The notes below the pieces were generated by a model that was not told the DNA's origin, ran no database searches, and worked only from the letters and a program-made list of their open reading frames with translations. Made by a program: the position numbers and the translations under genes. A DNA stretch of 64,000 nt from Wyeomyia smithii (taxonomy: Eukaryota > Arthropoda > Insecta > Diptera > Culicidae): the NCBI RefSeq assembly GCF_029784165.1, contig NC_073695.1, forward strand, positions 106,386,255 to 106,450,254. Reading direction: 5' to 3'. This document shows, in pieces, positions 22,010-34,643 of the stretch; positions within the stretch are counted from its first letter, which is position 1; every line of letters starts with the position of its first letter.

Positions 22010-24235
22010 TTGATACTAAATCTATCGCATTGGGATCAGACGAAAGCCATGTTGGCTCGTGCTGTATCAAGAAGTTGTCGCCATGTTGCTCGGTTTTGGC
22101 CTATGTTTCGCCTTATCACACGCAAGTCTCCTTCGATCTGGTCGAGCCATCGTGCATGCTGCGCCCCTCTATTTTTGGTGCCGGCAGGGTTATTGAAAAG
22201 AAGTGATTTCGCAGGGTTAAACCTATTGACTTTCGCAAGGTGTGCAATGGGGTTCTCTCCAAGTAGCACGTGCAGCTCGTGGTTCATACGCAGTCGGCAT
22301 TCTCTGTTGTCCGTCTGTGCTCAACCGTAGATAATTCGCAGCAACTTCCATTCGAAACCCCCAGGGGCGTTAAGGTCCTCCGCGAGAAGCGTTGTTGGCT
22401 CGATTCCGTTGAGGACTACACCGGTTTTATCAGGGTTTTCTATAGTTTCAACTGCGACTCGATCGAAGTGTCTTCCGAAGTGAAAAGTAGGCACGAATCC
22501 CAGCCTGGATGCATCTCTGGATCTCTTTGCTGGTGTTGTTATCGGCGGTAACCAGTGACCCCAAATACACGAACTCGTCGACCACCTCAAGCTCATCGCC
22601 GTCTACAGAGACTTTAGTCGGGAGGCTGATGTTGTTCTACTTGGAGCCTCTCGCTCGCATGTATTTCGTTTTCAACGCATTTATTCGCAGTCCGATTAAT
22701 CCGGCTTCGGCTTTCAGTCGGGCGTGACTTTCCTCCGCCGTCGCAAAGTTACGCGTTATGATGTCAAAGTCATCCACGAAGCCCAGAAGCTGAACAGACC
22801 TTGTGAAAATCGTGCCCCTTGTGTCGATGCCCGCCCTTCGGACCACACCCTCAAGGACGATGTTAAACAGCAAGCAGGAAAGTCCATCACCTCGTCTTAA
22901 CCCTCTGTGCGATTCAACGGGGTTCGAAAGTATCCCCGGAACGCGCACGTAGCACATCACTTGCCCAACGGTGGCCTTGATCAGTCGAGTCTGTTCATCC
23001 GAAAATCCGTTGTCGTGCATGATCTGCCATAGCTGTTCTCGATCGACTGTATCATAAGCCGTCGTGAAGTCGATGAAGATGTGGTGTGTGGGCACGTTGT
23101 ACTCCCGACATTTCTGTGAGATCTGTCGGATCGAGAAGATCTGGTCCGTGGTGACACGAGCTCCCAAGAAACCCGCTTGGTACTGGTCCACGAACTTCTT
23201 GGTTTAAGGTGATAGACGACAGATCAAAATCTGTCAGAGTATTTTGTGGGTGGCATTGATTAGCGAGATATCGCGTTAGTTGAGGCACTCCAGCTTGACG
23301 CCCTTCTTGTAGATCTTGTAGGGCAGACGACTCCCTCCATCCACTCGTCTGTCAGTTTTTCCTCCGCTCAAATCCTGGAAATGACCCATTGCAGCGCTCT
23401 AGTCAGCGCCTCTCTCCCATGTTTGAAGAGCTCGCTCGGCAGACCGTCTTTGCCTGCGGCTTTGTTGTTTTTCAGCTTCCCCATCTCACAAAGAATTTCC
23501 TGAACATCGGGGGCTGGTATTCGGTCATCTGCTGCTGAAACTCCAAGGTCAGTTCCTGCTCCGCTTCTGTTTACTGTATCGCCATTCAGGTGTCCATCGA
23601 AGTACTCCTTCCACCTGTTGAACACCTCGCTGGCAGCCGTGAGTAGGTTCCCGTCCGTGTCGTTGCACATGTCGGCTTGCGGCACATAGCCTCTGCGAGA
23701 CTGGTTTACCTCCTCATAGAATATCCGCGTATCATTGGCACAGTAGAGCTACTCCAGCTCCTCATGTTCACGATCCTCTTGCTAGCGCTTCTTTTGTCTG
23801 AGAATCGTGGTCATGTCGTTCGTGCCCGTTTCTCTTTCGTTGACCTGTCCATGTATAACGCCCAGGTCCAGTTCTTCTCGTTCACCGCGTTGTTGTGGTC
23901 TCTCCGATAGCTGTGCGAATGCTGCACCAGCCGTCTTCGAAAGGCGATGCGCCAAGCCCCTCCGTCGTGGGTAGTACCGGTTCGAGCTGTTGCGCGTATT
24001 CCTCCGCAGTCTGGGGGTCCCGGAGCTCCTTGATGTTATGCCGCGTTATGCTGCGATGTCGTGCGTGGTATACGGTCGATAGTTTTTAGCGCAAAGTTAC
24101 CGCAACTATGTAGTGGTCAGAGCCAATATCCGCACCGCGATTGGCGCGTACGTTTGTAATGTCTGAGAATAACCGGCCGTTGATGAAAACATGGTCAATT
24201 TGGTTAGCTGTACGTAGTATTTCAATTCATGTTCG
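22010..24235 (-). pseudogene. RTE-clade LINE, near complete ORF2 in pieces
   Basis: Read from 24235 down: endonuclease end (ANQIDHVFINGRLFSDITN, GADIGSDHYIVAV), basic linker, then 23685-23368 (LTAASEVFNRWKEYFDGHL, KLKNNKAAGKDGLPSELFK), RT core 23191-22637 (YQAGFLGARVTTDQIFSIRQ, THHIFIDFTTAYDTV with the first Asp, RGLRRGDGLSCLLFNIVLEG, LLGFVDDFDIIT carrying the catalytic DD, LRINALKTKYMRARG), the VVDEFVYLGS region near 22590, and the C-terminus (LARWLDQIEG-type block at 22036-22287). At least five frameshifts or stops separate these. The missing segments are short, so the copy was nearly full length in ORF2 when inserted. The 5' side meets the MITE at 24238. Confidence 0.85.
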
Positions 24236-24237
24236 TA

Positions 24238-25268
24238 CACGCAAAAGTTCAAGTCTTGTACAAGCATTGTGTCTTCCCGATTCGCACAAATTTTGCACTA
24301 AAATCGCACAATAAATGTGTGAAAAGGATAACGCCACAGTTGTACTGCGAATACATTGACACAGATTGAAATCAGAATATGTATCATATATCGACACTAT
24401 ATTTCTCACATCGAGTGTATTAGTGACTGCTACTCATGGAGCAGTGCAAGCAGCGAACAACAACTTGTGAACTCACTAGATTTATATAGCTATAATGCTC
24501 GATCCATTTATCTCGATGGATTTGGTCATTTGAAAGTACCATTGAATGATTTGCAAAAAATAACGAAACAAAATTCTGTTCACAACATTTTGTAAGCAAC
24601 GGTAGCTTCACCGAAAACCCTCCATTCCGCAAAGCCACAAAAGCGTTGCTGATTTCTTATGGCAACACTTGTAAATTGTGAATTATTATTATTTATCATC
24701 CTGTGCAGCTTTTTCTCAAGCGACGAGAGAAATTTCTCTCTCGCTCGTAGAATTCCCATGTACGTGCGGGTGCGACAAGACTAGACACGTCATATACAAT
24801 TTGCTGGTTGCTCTTTCGCTTTTCTTTCGGTTCGTATTGCGACGCGCAAGGTCTCGTGTCTCGTCGCTTTACGAAATGAGCAAGATACCCGTGCTGTACA
24901 TACTTGATACTAGTGTTGTTAGTGTCACTCATACTGGGGGTGCGTGCTTGCTGCGGGGAATGCATGAAGAAGAAAGAGTATCTCGAAAGCGTGTGTGCAA
25001 AAGACTTGAGAAGCGTAGCATATGTCTCGTTCTCAAGCAGAAAGGAGGAGAAAGGTTTTGCTTCTCGCTCGCTTTGCAATGCTGCTTGATACCAGTTGAA
25101 ACTGTTTAAGTGTAGTAGTTTGGAGCTGCCAAATACATTGAAAAAACGCTAGAGCAGTGATTGCGTAATGCCCAACACGCAATCATTGTACTGGTTCCAA
25201 ATTACATCAACTTTTGCGCTGAAAACGCACAATTTTGTACTGGTTTCGCACCATTCAACTTTTGCGTG
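24238..25268. mobile_element. TA-flanked MITE with CACGCAAAAGTT ends
   Basis: The left end reads CACGCAAAAGTTCAAG and the right end, reverse complemented, CACGCAAAAGTTGAAT. TA dinucleotides flank both ends (24236-24237, 25269-25270), as in Tc1/mariner-like and related elements. The interior has no transposase motif; small frames on both strands (e.g. 24696-25079 minus) are probably incidental. Related ends occur at 52768 and 57408, so this is a dispersed family. Confidence 0.78.
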
Positions 25269-25270
25269 TA

Positions 25271-25960
25271 GTACTTTAATTTCGCTGTCTTACTAGGGCT
25301 GCGGATGCCTAGTCTCGCGACAGGGCTGCAGTCTTGGGTGTAGCTGGCGAGACACCGCATTTCAGCCGTCCGCTCCGGATCAGACGCTGTTTGAGCCGCC
25401 CCTAACATGGAAAACAGACGCTCAGGCAAGCTGCTCTCCGAGGAGAACAGATCCCCCTTCCATGTCAGCATACGACCAATTTCCCACCGGTTCACTGATC
25501 TTCATTTTGTTGCTCGTATCCTAGTCGACACCACGTGGAGATTAGGATAGGAGTTGCTGGGCTTCTGCTTTGGGCCACACTGGGGTATATTTTATGCCAA
25601 CTAGTACGGGTGTACTGCTGGTACGCATTGCCAGCCTTTCACCAACTAACTTTCAACTTTAGGAACTCTTATTGGGCACTTAAAATTATTCAATTCTTCC
25701 CTATTTCCCTAGTCATTCAGCGAATGTTATAAAAACTTACTTTAGCGCCCGTTAATCTAAAATTTTAATGATTTGTAGGGAAGCTGGTAGCCGCAGGGTT
25801 ACAGAGCCCGCTTGGATAAGCAGATGGTCGTTGTCGTGTCCCCTCAAGGGGGTGACACCCATAAGGGAAATTTTCATACGTGTCACCTTCAAAAGGGTGA
25901 TATCCATGAAATTAACTATCAATTAGGTGTAGGCCGCGGTGAAACCCTCGAAAATTAAAT
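25271..25960. other. Unassigned repeat-like sequence
   Basis: No protein domain recognised. The minus frame through 25495-25280 (WEIGRMLTWKGDLFSSES, RTAEMRCLASYTQDCSP) has a coding look but no known match; it may be part of an LTR element leader or another repeat. Near 25790-25840 a stretch (GCAGGGTTACAGAGCCCGCT) loosely resembles a tRNA-like SINE head, without a clear B box. Confidence 0.35.
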
Positions 25961-25979
25961 AAATTTGCTCCTAAAAGTA

Positions 25980-26980
25980 GGGAAACTGCTCCATTATTCA
26001 TCTCATTGGGCCGATACTTACGAAGAATGCACGGATTAAACACCAAGTTTCCACGAAAGCATTGAACAAATTGATAAAATACGCTCACGTGCTCTTATAG
26101 AATCGCCCAGTATTGTATATTTAGTAAACTTAGCTGGATTTAGCCTAAATTTGGTAAAACAAACCATTTTTCACAACGCTTCCATATCCATCTCAAAACT
26201 TGAATCACTGCTCAATTATTCAGCTCACGACGCCCCCATATTCATCACACTGTTAATCATTAATGAATCACATTATCATGAATGAACGTAGCCGCAGCAC
26301 GTCATAGTAGGTTACCTATATATCCGCTGTAGTTGTTTACGTGCAAAATTGGTATCCTAGAAAATCACTGCCGTGCTGTCAATTTATGACAATAATGTCG
26401 AAATAATTCAACATTTTCAATATGATTTTTTTCGTATTAACTTATTAATTCGTATTTCGTATTATTTTTTTCAACGCAGTGAAAACAGATGAAAATACAT
26501 ACAGCTGAAATTTAGTAATTGTAGAAATTCATCTCATATATTTCTGCTAATTCAAACTTGTTTTAGGAAATTTGAGGTAAACATTTCAAATATTAAAGTA
26601 TTCTTAGAGTAGTGAGTAATTTTGTTTAGTGATTAAGATAAAAAGTAGTGCGCCAGTGACGAAAAAAACTTTGGTTGGCTGCTGCACGAGTCTCGTTGTA
26701 GCCGTATAGAACAATGCGCGGATTTTGTTTTCTGAGGTGGGTGATTGAATTACATGAGTTATCGAGTGCAGATGCTCGACTATAATATCAAATTTAGAGC
26801 TTTTAAGTGAGTTTTTGAGGATTCTACTTTATAAAAAATCTAAAGTGAACTAAGACGAATCCATTCCATGGGTTAGCAGATTGGTTTAGTTAGAAAATAT
26901 GCTTTTTTCCTGTTTTAATTGTGTTTTCATGTTGTATGAAATGTATCTATGGGCTGAGATGAATAATGGAGCAGTTCCCT
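25980..26980. mobile_element. Complete GGGGAACTGCTCC MITE, TA-flanked
   Basis: Ends are inverted: left GGGAAACTGCTCCATTATTC, right the complement of AGGGAACTGCTCCATTATTC. TA lies outside both ends (25978-25979, 26981-26982). A truncated copy is at 5979-6345. The interior is AT-rich and has no ORF of note; it is non-autonomous. Confidence 0.82.
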
Positions 26981-26984
26981 TATA

Positions 26985-29900
26985 ATCTCAACCAGTTTTT
27001 CGAAAACGGGTAGATTGAGTGCAAATGAAAACGCCCAGGGGGAAAGGAGTGACACCCAAATTTTTTCGCCTCGGGTGTCACCCGGTCACGCCACGACTAT
27101 TTGAAGACTTCAAAGCAATTTGGCATGGGTTTATTCTCAGGCTCCTCACCATCTCGCTTGGTTTGAATCTAATTGCTTTCTCACGAATACTTGTATGCTT
27201 CTAACGCGCATCGATCCCGCACCGATAGAATCGTAATACTCATCGCTCGGTTTTCGTAATGAAATAATTTCGTGAACATTCGCATGCCTTTCGCATCGAT
27301 AGAATCGCGAAATATACTCATCGCCAATATGATCACATAACATATCAAGATGAATCATGTTACCCTTTCCAACTAACAAATGATCTCCTTCCTGTGATCT
27401 ATGCGTAGATGCAGAGGTGGTCGGTCACTCCCAGCCCTATTCAGTTGCTTCGCTGTGCAATTGTACTGATTCGGAGCAATCACGGAGCATTGATATGTGC
27501 AATCAGTTAGGCTAAGCTAAGCTAGGGTTCTAAAGTTTCAATAGTTTGTATCATTCGGAATCGACGCGGACTTTGAAATTTCTTGTTATGAAAATCGCAA
27601 AAGCTACTCGGCACTCTGTCGTACCAATAACGTTCAAAACAGATTTATGTGATTATAATTTTGCTCAATGAGTCTTTAATTCGTTACTCTGACCTGCAGA
27701 GTAATTACAAGAGTCATTTGTTTATCTCTTATAGTTTAATGACATTTCATACATGGCACAAAATTGTGTTCCATGCTTTTTTTTAGAAATAAAGTAATTG
27801 TACGATTTTATACACAACTGTTCTATTATAAAATCAAAGCAAACATTTTGCTGCAATGAGTCTAATATATAGAAAATAATGAATTCACCATTGTTCACTA
27901 GCTCACAACTGCGAGCAACGCAGCCCCTCTAGTAACAAATTTGCACCGGTTGAATGGAGAGTTTGTTTACATATGTGCGACCCACAAGCCTACCACATTT
28001 CAATGTTTGATTTTTCCTACACATGATTGCTATCTTCCTGCAATCGGAAATCACTTCGTGCGCTCACGAAAACGTGCAAGAACTCAAAACATTTAGATTG
28101 ACTCCGCGTTTCTCTTGCACTAAGTTCTTTCCCATGGGTATGTGTAAGGGCTAGTTTAATCTTTCGCGGGTTATACCCAGTGAAAATGAGGGAAGAAAAA
28201 CATACGGCACAACTCAACCGGGTAACGGTTCCCAACCGCCGGACAAGCCGTTTTGTCGAATCAGCACCCCAATGCTCCGCTATTTTCTCCATCGATGCTG
28301 TCGATAAGCGCCAGTAAATAAAGTCATAAAATTTCTTTACAGCTTAATTGATTCAATCTTGCACGCCTGCCCAAGCCTCAGAAACTATCACGCTGCGCGC
28401 CAATCCCGTACAGGGCTTCTCTTGTACAGCGTCAGATGCTCATCTGTGGGTCCATATTCGAGTGAATTAAAAGGTTGAGTCCATCTGGAAGAGAAACTGC
28501 TTTGTCAAGTTCAGGGTTAATTGAATTTTTCACTGTCTGTCAAAAAATTTCACAAAAAAATGCGTCAACAAAAACTAACTTTTAAGCATTTTTAGTTTGC
28601 TTCGAGTCACTGATACATAAACTATCGGAAATCAAGTTTTAAATTAAAATTATTATCAGAGCAGTGAGAATGGAAATTAAATTCTCAAAAATAAGACTAG
28701 CGATAATTTATCGGTGGTTAATATTGAAATGTTCGAAACAAGTAAAGAATTTTCGAAACATATAAAAAATATTGAAAATCATATTGAGCACATATTTAGC
28801 AAACATTCCATAAATACAGTTTGATAAACCAAAACATCTAAAAATAAACACACAAAATTCAATTGAAATTTCAAAACAAAAAATACTAAAATTAAATCAT
28901 CAGGGTAATACATTGCGAAATTTAAAACAAAAGTACCAGGGCATTCCCAACAGAGCAACGTTAATTGCTTCATAAATTTTATTCAGAATAAAACAATAAT
29001 AATCAAAAAGCATCCTTTTTTAGATATTTAAAAATCGTGCTTATGAAAAGTTGCTGACCTGCAAGAACAGTACTAAAGATGTAGTGCATTTCAAACTTAA
29101 CAAATGATATATTTTGGCAAAAAGATGATCATTGATGGTAACGTTGATATGGTTGTTCAGTTAATTGATGCCTACATCCGTTGAAGAGTTTCTTCCCCTG
29201 AATAAAGATCGAAATGGAATATTTGAACAGCAAGCATGGCATGTCTTAGTGCAAAGCTATATCCGTAAGCTTTCACCATCGAAAGTCACATTACACAGAG
29301 TCTACCCAACAGTGAGAACCAGGTCAGCTAGCCCTCCGGCTAGAAATGCTGTCGCGCGATCGAGCAGCTCGATTGAATTTCCTATACTGTTTATTCTAAT
29401 TTATCGTAAAACGGCTATCGGCTGACCGAACTCCGCCGCTAATGCAAACTCAAGACCTAGGACCTCGCAACTAGGGCTGCCTCATTTCGAGATGGATCTG
29501 GTAGCGGTCTCTTTTCTCGTGGCCTATTGTAGTAGCGCCCATCGCATCACATGCGTTTAGTCCGACACGAAACCGCTTAGACGGAAAGGAAAAGTTCACT
29601 TTCACTAATCGCCCCGGTGGATTAAAACTGGAGAAAAAATATTAAATTTCATCTTTTCATTTATTTCTGTTGGACGGTTCGGTACTAACTTATGGTTTCT
29701 CAAACGTCGTCGTTGTGGTTGTTTTTGTTGTAAGCTGCTACGCCACTGTAACACGTAGCTATTGGCAAACGGTTCATGTCCCTTCTTGATGGCGCTGATG
29801 TGCGGTTTCGTAAGAGCCAACAAGAGTCTGTGCATTGCACATGAACAGATTGTTCACAGTGTAACCAGCAATTTGAGGCATCTCGATTTACCTTCGGCTG

Positions 29901-30780
29901 TTTTGTTTTGTATATTCCGACCTCGCACTGGTCATAAACTTTTATATCGTGTGCTGGTCTATGTTTAAGAAACACCGGCGACAATATAAGGTTTTTCTTG
30001 ATTTTGGTGTTGCTACGTGTGTTCATCCATACTCTTTTTCTACTTGAAAAAATAAAACAATTCTGCTTTTCGCTTCCAGCCCACAACTTCCTAATCTTCG
30101 ATGAAGGGCACAATTTCGGTTAAACTATCGCAGATCATGAAGCTCTCAGACCCAACTAGCATTCCTCTCATCTATTGCAATTTTATTTATAGTACTAAAT
30201 ATTGTTTAATAATTGACTTGATTCCTGTTCCGCTGTTTAATAATAATATTTTTACGATTTTCTAGATCTTTGGAAAATTTGGCCAAGAAAACAGTTTTTT
30301 CTACAGTGCATATATTTTTTGCAGAACCGCCAATTTATTACCTTGGCTGAAGACACAATTAAAATCAAACAAACCAGTTTTCCGTTATAAAATATTTTAT
30401 TCATCAATCACATTTTTGGAAATGCCCTTCTGAAACAGCAGTCGTGAGTCTACGTGAAGGACTGATATTATAGAATGACCTCTTTATACGAGAGGAACAA
30501 CTGTGCAAAGAGCAAGCGCAATGGGGAATGATCGATCAGGATCGGTTTGCAAAGTAGAGTTGACTTATTCTAATCTCTTTCTATGATATAAAACGAATTG
30601 TGTCATATCGATCGTATATTTAAATAAATCTATGCTTGTTGCTTCAGAACCAGAAATAACTCACAAAAATACGAAAGATCTCTTATACGGATGCATGTAG
30701 AAAGTTAGTCACCAAAAGCTTAATAATTAAAAATTACTTTTAGAATGCATCACTGAGAAATTCAATTATTCTCAAAAATG
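26985..30780. other. No recognised gene
   Basis: Several short frames occur (27146-27379 minus, 28017-28292 minus, 29165-29425 plus, 29700-30113 minus) but none shows a known domain. The segment 28550-29110 is very AT-rich. Segments 27930-28480 and 29280-29600 are more balanced in composition and could be single-copy DNA. No RNA gene seen. Confidence 0.35.
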
Positions 30781-30789
30781 GTGACTCTT

Positions 30790-31518
30790 TCCGAATTCAG
30801 AATACGCCTCCATGAAACTCGGTCTTGGGCTGCTCCTCTCCAGGTGTAAGGTGCTCGGGCATCCTGGTTGACAGCACACCTTCAATGCAAAATTATCTTT
30901 ACCAGTCCGCCATACGTGCTGCGTGTTCAGACCATTATTGTGACCTACCGTATTTAATTAGCTTGATAATATCTGCGTACTTCGTACAGCTCGCGGTTCA
31001 TGTGTCTACGCCAAGTCCCATTTTATAGCCTGCCAACGAGGATTGATCACAGTATTCTAAGCTCAAAGATCCCAAGAGCTTTTCGATCGGCCTTCATCGA
31101 TGTCCATGATTCCTGTCGGTAGAACGCCGGGAGGATCAGTGTACTGTACAGCGCAAATTTCGTGCATGAATTTCATGCATTGTAGGCTGCGGAACTTAAA
31201 CTGGCTATGCAATCCGTAATAAGCCCTGTTCGCTGCTGCAATCCGTCTCTTCACCTTGCGGCTTCCCTGCTTATCACACGTTACGAGTGTACTACGATAA
31301 ACAAACTCATCAATCACTTCGAAAGTATCCTCATACACCACCAATGCCAAAGTGCTTATGGTCGGTCCGGTTCTTGCAGCTTCCCCACTAAGAACCATAG
31401 AGACTTTTCCACAGCTCTAGAAGCATGTAAAATTTCGTAATGATGAAGCAACATCTGTGCGCATCTTCGTAAAATACCTTCCAAGGCTATGTCTAACTGG
31501 GAATTCGAGAAACCGTCC
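30790..31518 (-). pseudogene. RTE LINE, C-terminal part (downstream of foldback insertion)
   Basis: On the minus strand: DGFSNSQLDIALEGILRRC right at the foldback boundary (normally QGDGLSNLLFNIALEGIVRR), then from 31398 FEVIDEFVYRSTLVTCDKQG and RKVKRRIAAANRAYYGLHSQ, typical RTE thumb sequence, and degraded C-terminal sequence to about 30790. Stops and frameshifts present. The upstream part lies at 33382-33570, on the other side of the foldback element. Confidence 0.8.
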
Positions 31519-31523
31519 CCTTG

Positions 31524-33376
31524 CACAGTGGTACGAGAGCTCAAAAACGTGAACTTAATTCATTTGCTCTCCAAATAATGGTTTCATTGACATACTATCT
31601 TCCGAAGATATTTAGTGTATAAAAAGACTCAAATTATGACAATAAGTTTAAGTTCGAAACTCAACCGCTAGTGGCGCTGCAAAATCTAACTTTTTAGCCT
31701 TACGTTTTAGAGAAATGGTGTCTTCAGCAAAGTTATAGATAAAGTTATTATAAAAAACTTTATCAAAGACACTTTTCTTCTAACTCTTCTTGTTTTGGAT
31801 GTATAACGTTTCTTATTAGACTTGTTTTTTTAAATTAGTTTTTCTCGAATATACAAAAAACTGTAACATTTAGAAGGTGATAATGTTCAACATGTATTTG
31901 TATATCATTGAAACATACAACTTTGTAGAAGACACAAAATAGATAGCTTGCACACAAACCAAGTTATTGCCAAAAAATGTTAAAAAATCATCATTTTTTG
32001 TATACACCAAGAACACAAAATAGCAAAAACTAGCAGCCGAAACCTGCACAAAATGAAATACTATCATAATCACTCTACGAAATCACTTTGATCGTTTGTC
32101 CCTTTTAGTATCTTCATTGCCTGATATGAAATTCAAAAAGACAGTTCATAGTGCAATTGCAGGGCGAATATGTCATAAACTTGAACTAGTAATAGCATTG
32201 GACAATTCCACGCAAAGAATCGATCTCACTGTATCGATCTTTTTTCAGTACTGTAAATCTAGTAGGCATTTCCTAGTCCCTATTGGCCTATTGGCTATCC
32301 GAGAAGGCACAAGAAAGCCGGAACAAAGTCATCAAGAAGTATGGTGAACTTGCTGAAATATTTGCAAACGGAAAATAATTATTACCTTCATAGATACAGA
32401 TTTGACCACACCAAAAAGTTTTCTAGAACAGCTTTAAATGTTGATTTACTACACCGTTTTCTGGGATCAACAGATCCAGTTATTAGCAGTTTGCGAGACA
32501 AGCCACCTAATGAGCTCTGCGGTGATGCAAAATACAGGCTAGATGTTAATTAGGAGGATAATGCTAATTCTGATGATGATTTTTCAACTTTATATTTATT
32601 ATACATGTATTTCAGCAAAATTAAAACATAAAAATATCACTTAATTATTAGAACAATGCAATAGATGATACAACATTTTTAATTTGGAAAAAGTATGCAG
32701 TGATCAGTAATCTGGCCAACGTTTTGACGTGTATTGTCATCGAAAAAGTTGAGTAAGGCTGTTTTTTTAAACAAAACTTAGGCAATGAAGATACCGGAAG
32801 GGACAAACGTTCAAAGTGATTTCGTAGAGTGATTATGATTTTATTTCATTATATGCAGGTTTCGTCTGCTAGTTTTTGCTATTTTGTGCTCTTGGTGTGT
32901 ACAAAAATGATGCTTTTTTAACATTTTTTGGCAATAACTCGATTTGTGTGCAAGCTATCTATTTTATGTCTTCCATAAAGTTGTGTGTTTCAATGATATA
33001 CAAATATATGTTGAACATTATTACCTTCTAAATGTTACAGTTTTTTGTATATTCAAGAAAAACTAATTTTAAAAACAAGTCTAATAAGAGACGTTATATA
33101 ACCAAAACAAGAAGAGTTAGAAGAAAAGTGTCTTGGACAAAGTTTTTTGTAATAACTTTATCTATAACTTTGCTGAAGACACCATTTCTCTAAAACGTAA
33201 GGCTAAAAAGTTAGATTTTGCAGCGCCACTAGCGGTTGAGTTTCGAACTAATTTTTTTTGTCATGATTTGAGCCTGTTTATATACTAGATATCTTCGGAA
33301 GATAGTATGTCAATAAAACCATTATTTGGAGAGCAAATGAATTAAGTTCACGTTTTTGAGCTCTCGTACCACTGTG
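31524..33376. mobile_element. Foldback element with about 0.6-kb inverted arms
   Basis: The left arm (31524 to about 32130) recurs inverted at the right (about 32775 to 33376) with small gaps; both ends read CACAGTGGTACGAGAGCTCA. A 5-bp repeat CCTTG (31519-31523, 33377-33381) flanks it. The central part of about 0.65 kb is not repeated and carries two plus-strand frames (32096-32347 and 32341-32553) that overlap by a few bases and resemble no protein I know. Arms this long and similar would form a strong hairpin. It interrupts an RTE LINE at the conserved GLxQGD block. Superfamily unknown. Confidence 0.85.
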
Positions 33377-33381
33377 CCTTG

Positions 33382-33570
33382 CTCTAGACCATTCAATGCT
33401 GTCCTGACGCTTGATGTGAAACAGTCAAGAGTCGCATTTATGAGTTTCATCTAATTCGTTGGGAAACCATAATCTGTCACAACTCGTTGCGTTTCACTGA
33501 ATCGTACGTCGCCTTGAAGTCATCTCTGGTCAACATCTGATCCATTGTAGACTGTCCTGCTCAAAAACCG
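33382..33570 (-). pseudogene. RTE LINE, RT part upstream of the foldback element
   Basis: The minus strand reads VVTDYGFPTN, MKLINATLDCFTSSVRTALN and GLEQG up to the foldback edge, matching GFPxKLIRLIxATLxGSxSSVRI and GLRQGD of RTE reverse transcriptases. With 30790-31518 it forms one element split by the insertion. Confidence 0.72.
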
Positions 33571-33589
33571 AAAACCGCAAAGACATCTA

Positions 33590-34200
33590 AACATATAAAA
33601 ATGCAGCTCTTTCTGTCTGTCTGTTTCATATAGGCCTGAAAACTACCGAACCGATCGGCGTGAAATTTTGTATATAGGGGTTTTAGAGGCCCGGAAAGGT
33701 GACTAAGATAGTTGGGGACCCCTCCCTCTTCTGGAAGAGAGGGGTTCCATACAAATGAAATTTTGGCAGGTGAATGTTTTTAGTGTTTAGTGTCTGGAAA
33801 ACAGCCAAAAATGACCAAATACCTCCCAATATGAGTGTTTCTTTAACCAGAATGACGCTCAGAGACCAGAAATTTTCTCCTAATGCCATTTGAAAATCCA
33901 AGATGGCGACTTCCGGTTTGTGAAAAACAGCGGCAAATGGCCAAATACCACCCAATATGGGTATTTCCGGAATTTTTATGATGCACTGAAGCCACAAATC
34001 TACCTAAGACAACATTTTGGATTGTAAAATGGTGACTTCCGGTGTCTGGAAAACAGCCGAAAATGACCAAATACCACCCAACATGCGTGTTTCTTGAACC
34101 AGAATGACGCTTCTGGAAAACAGCCGCAAATACCCGAATACTACTACATATAGACATTTCCGTAATCGAAATGATGTAAAGAAGCCAAGCATTGTCCCTG
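33590..34200. repeat. Tandem array of about 125-bp units
   Basis: Units starting near 33788, 33917, 34040 and 34107 share the phrases GGAAAACAGCC, ATGACCAAATACC, CCCAAYATG and GACTTCCGG. The array follows a CTGTCTGTCTG-containing leader (33610-33720, with GAACCGATCGGCGTGAAATT) that is a common type of dispersed repeat edge in insects. ORFs on the minus strand are by-products of the repetition. Confidence 0.7.
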
Positions 34201-34239
34201 GACACGGCTCTTCTACCTTCCTTGCCATTTAACACCACT

Positions 34240-34430
34240 TCGAAGTAGAGTGAAGACTTTCTCTACCAATAATAGAGCAAAAGAATTGCTCCAGTCCAAA
34301 TTTGCGTTTATCACGATATGCTCTATACGTATTCTCATGGACTTCGTAGAACTCCTCCTATACGCCGGAGGTTTGATCGTTTGCAGGTGCGTACACGTTG
34401 ACAAGGCGGTATTTTTTTCGCTTATTTTCC
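34240..34430 (-). pseudogene. Possible LINE endonuclease scrap
   Basis: Minus-strand frames give a few residues (EEFYEVHENTY, RRITTRF-like context) that resemble the endonuclease region of RTE-type LINEs. The stretch is short and frame-broken, so this is tentative. Confidence 0.25.
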
Positions 34431-34581
34431 GTCGGTCTAGTTATGCCAATCACCGACGCCCGGGGAGGCGACTCCACCAAGGACCATAACTTATGACCCA
34501 TTGATTAACGGACCGACGGCGCCAACGGCTTTACTTTCCCATGCGATGGAAGGCTTGATCCCAGAGATTTTTAGCCTCGGT

Positions 34582-34631
34582 GTCGGCTAGAATTACATAT
34601 AAACCAGTCGGCTAGAATTTCATATAAACCA
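34582..34631. repeat. 25-bp tandem duplication
   Basis: Two adjacent copies of a 25-bp unit beginning GTCGGCTAGAATT, with one mismatch between them. Confidence 0.85.
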
Positions 34632-34643
34632 GTTGGTTTAGTT

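Noticed and set aside
24696..25079. 127-codon minus-strand ORF inside the TA-flanked MITE
   Set aside because: No transposase motif and overlapped by an equally long plus-strand frame; probably incidental.
25785..25960. A second tRNA-derived SINE family
   Set aside because: Some tRNA-like phrases, but no clear B box, tail or target duplication.
29500..29600. Structured RNA gene
   Set aside because: Balanced composition only; no recognisable fold or conserved box.
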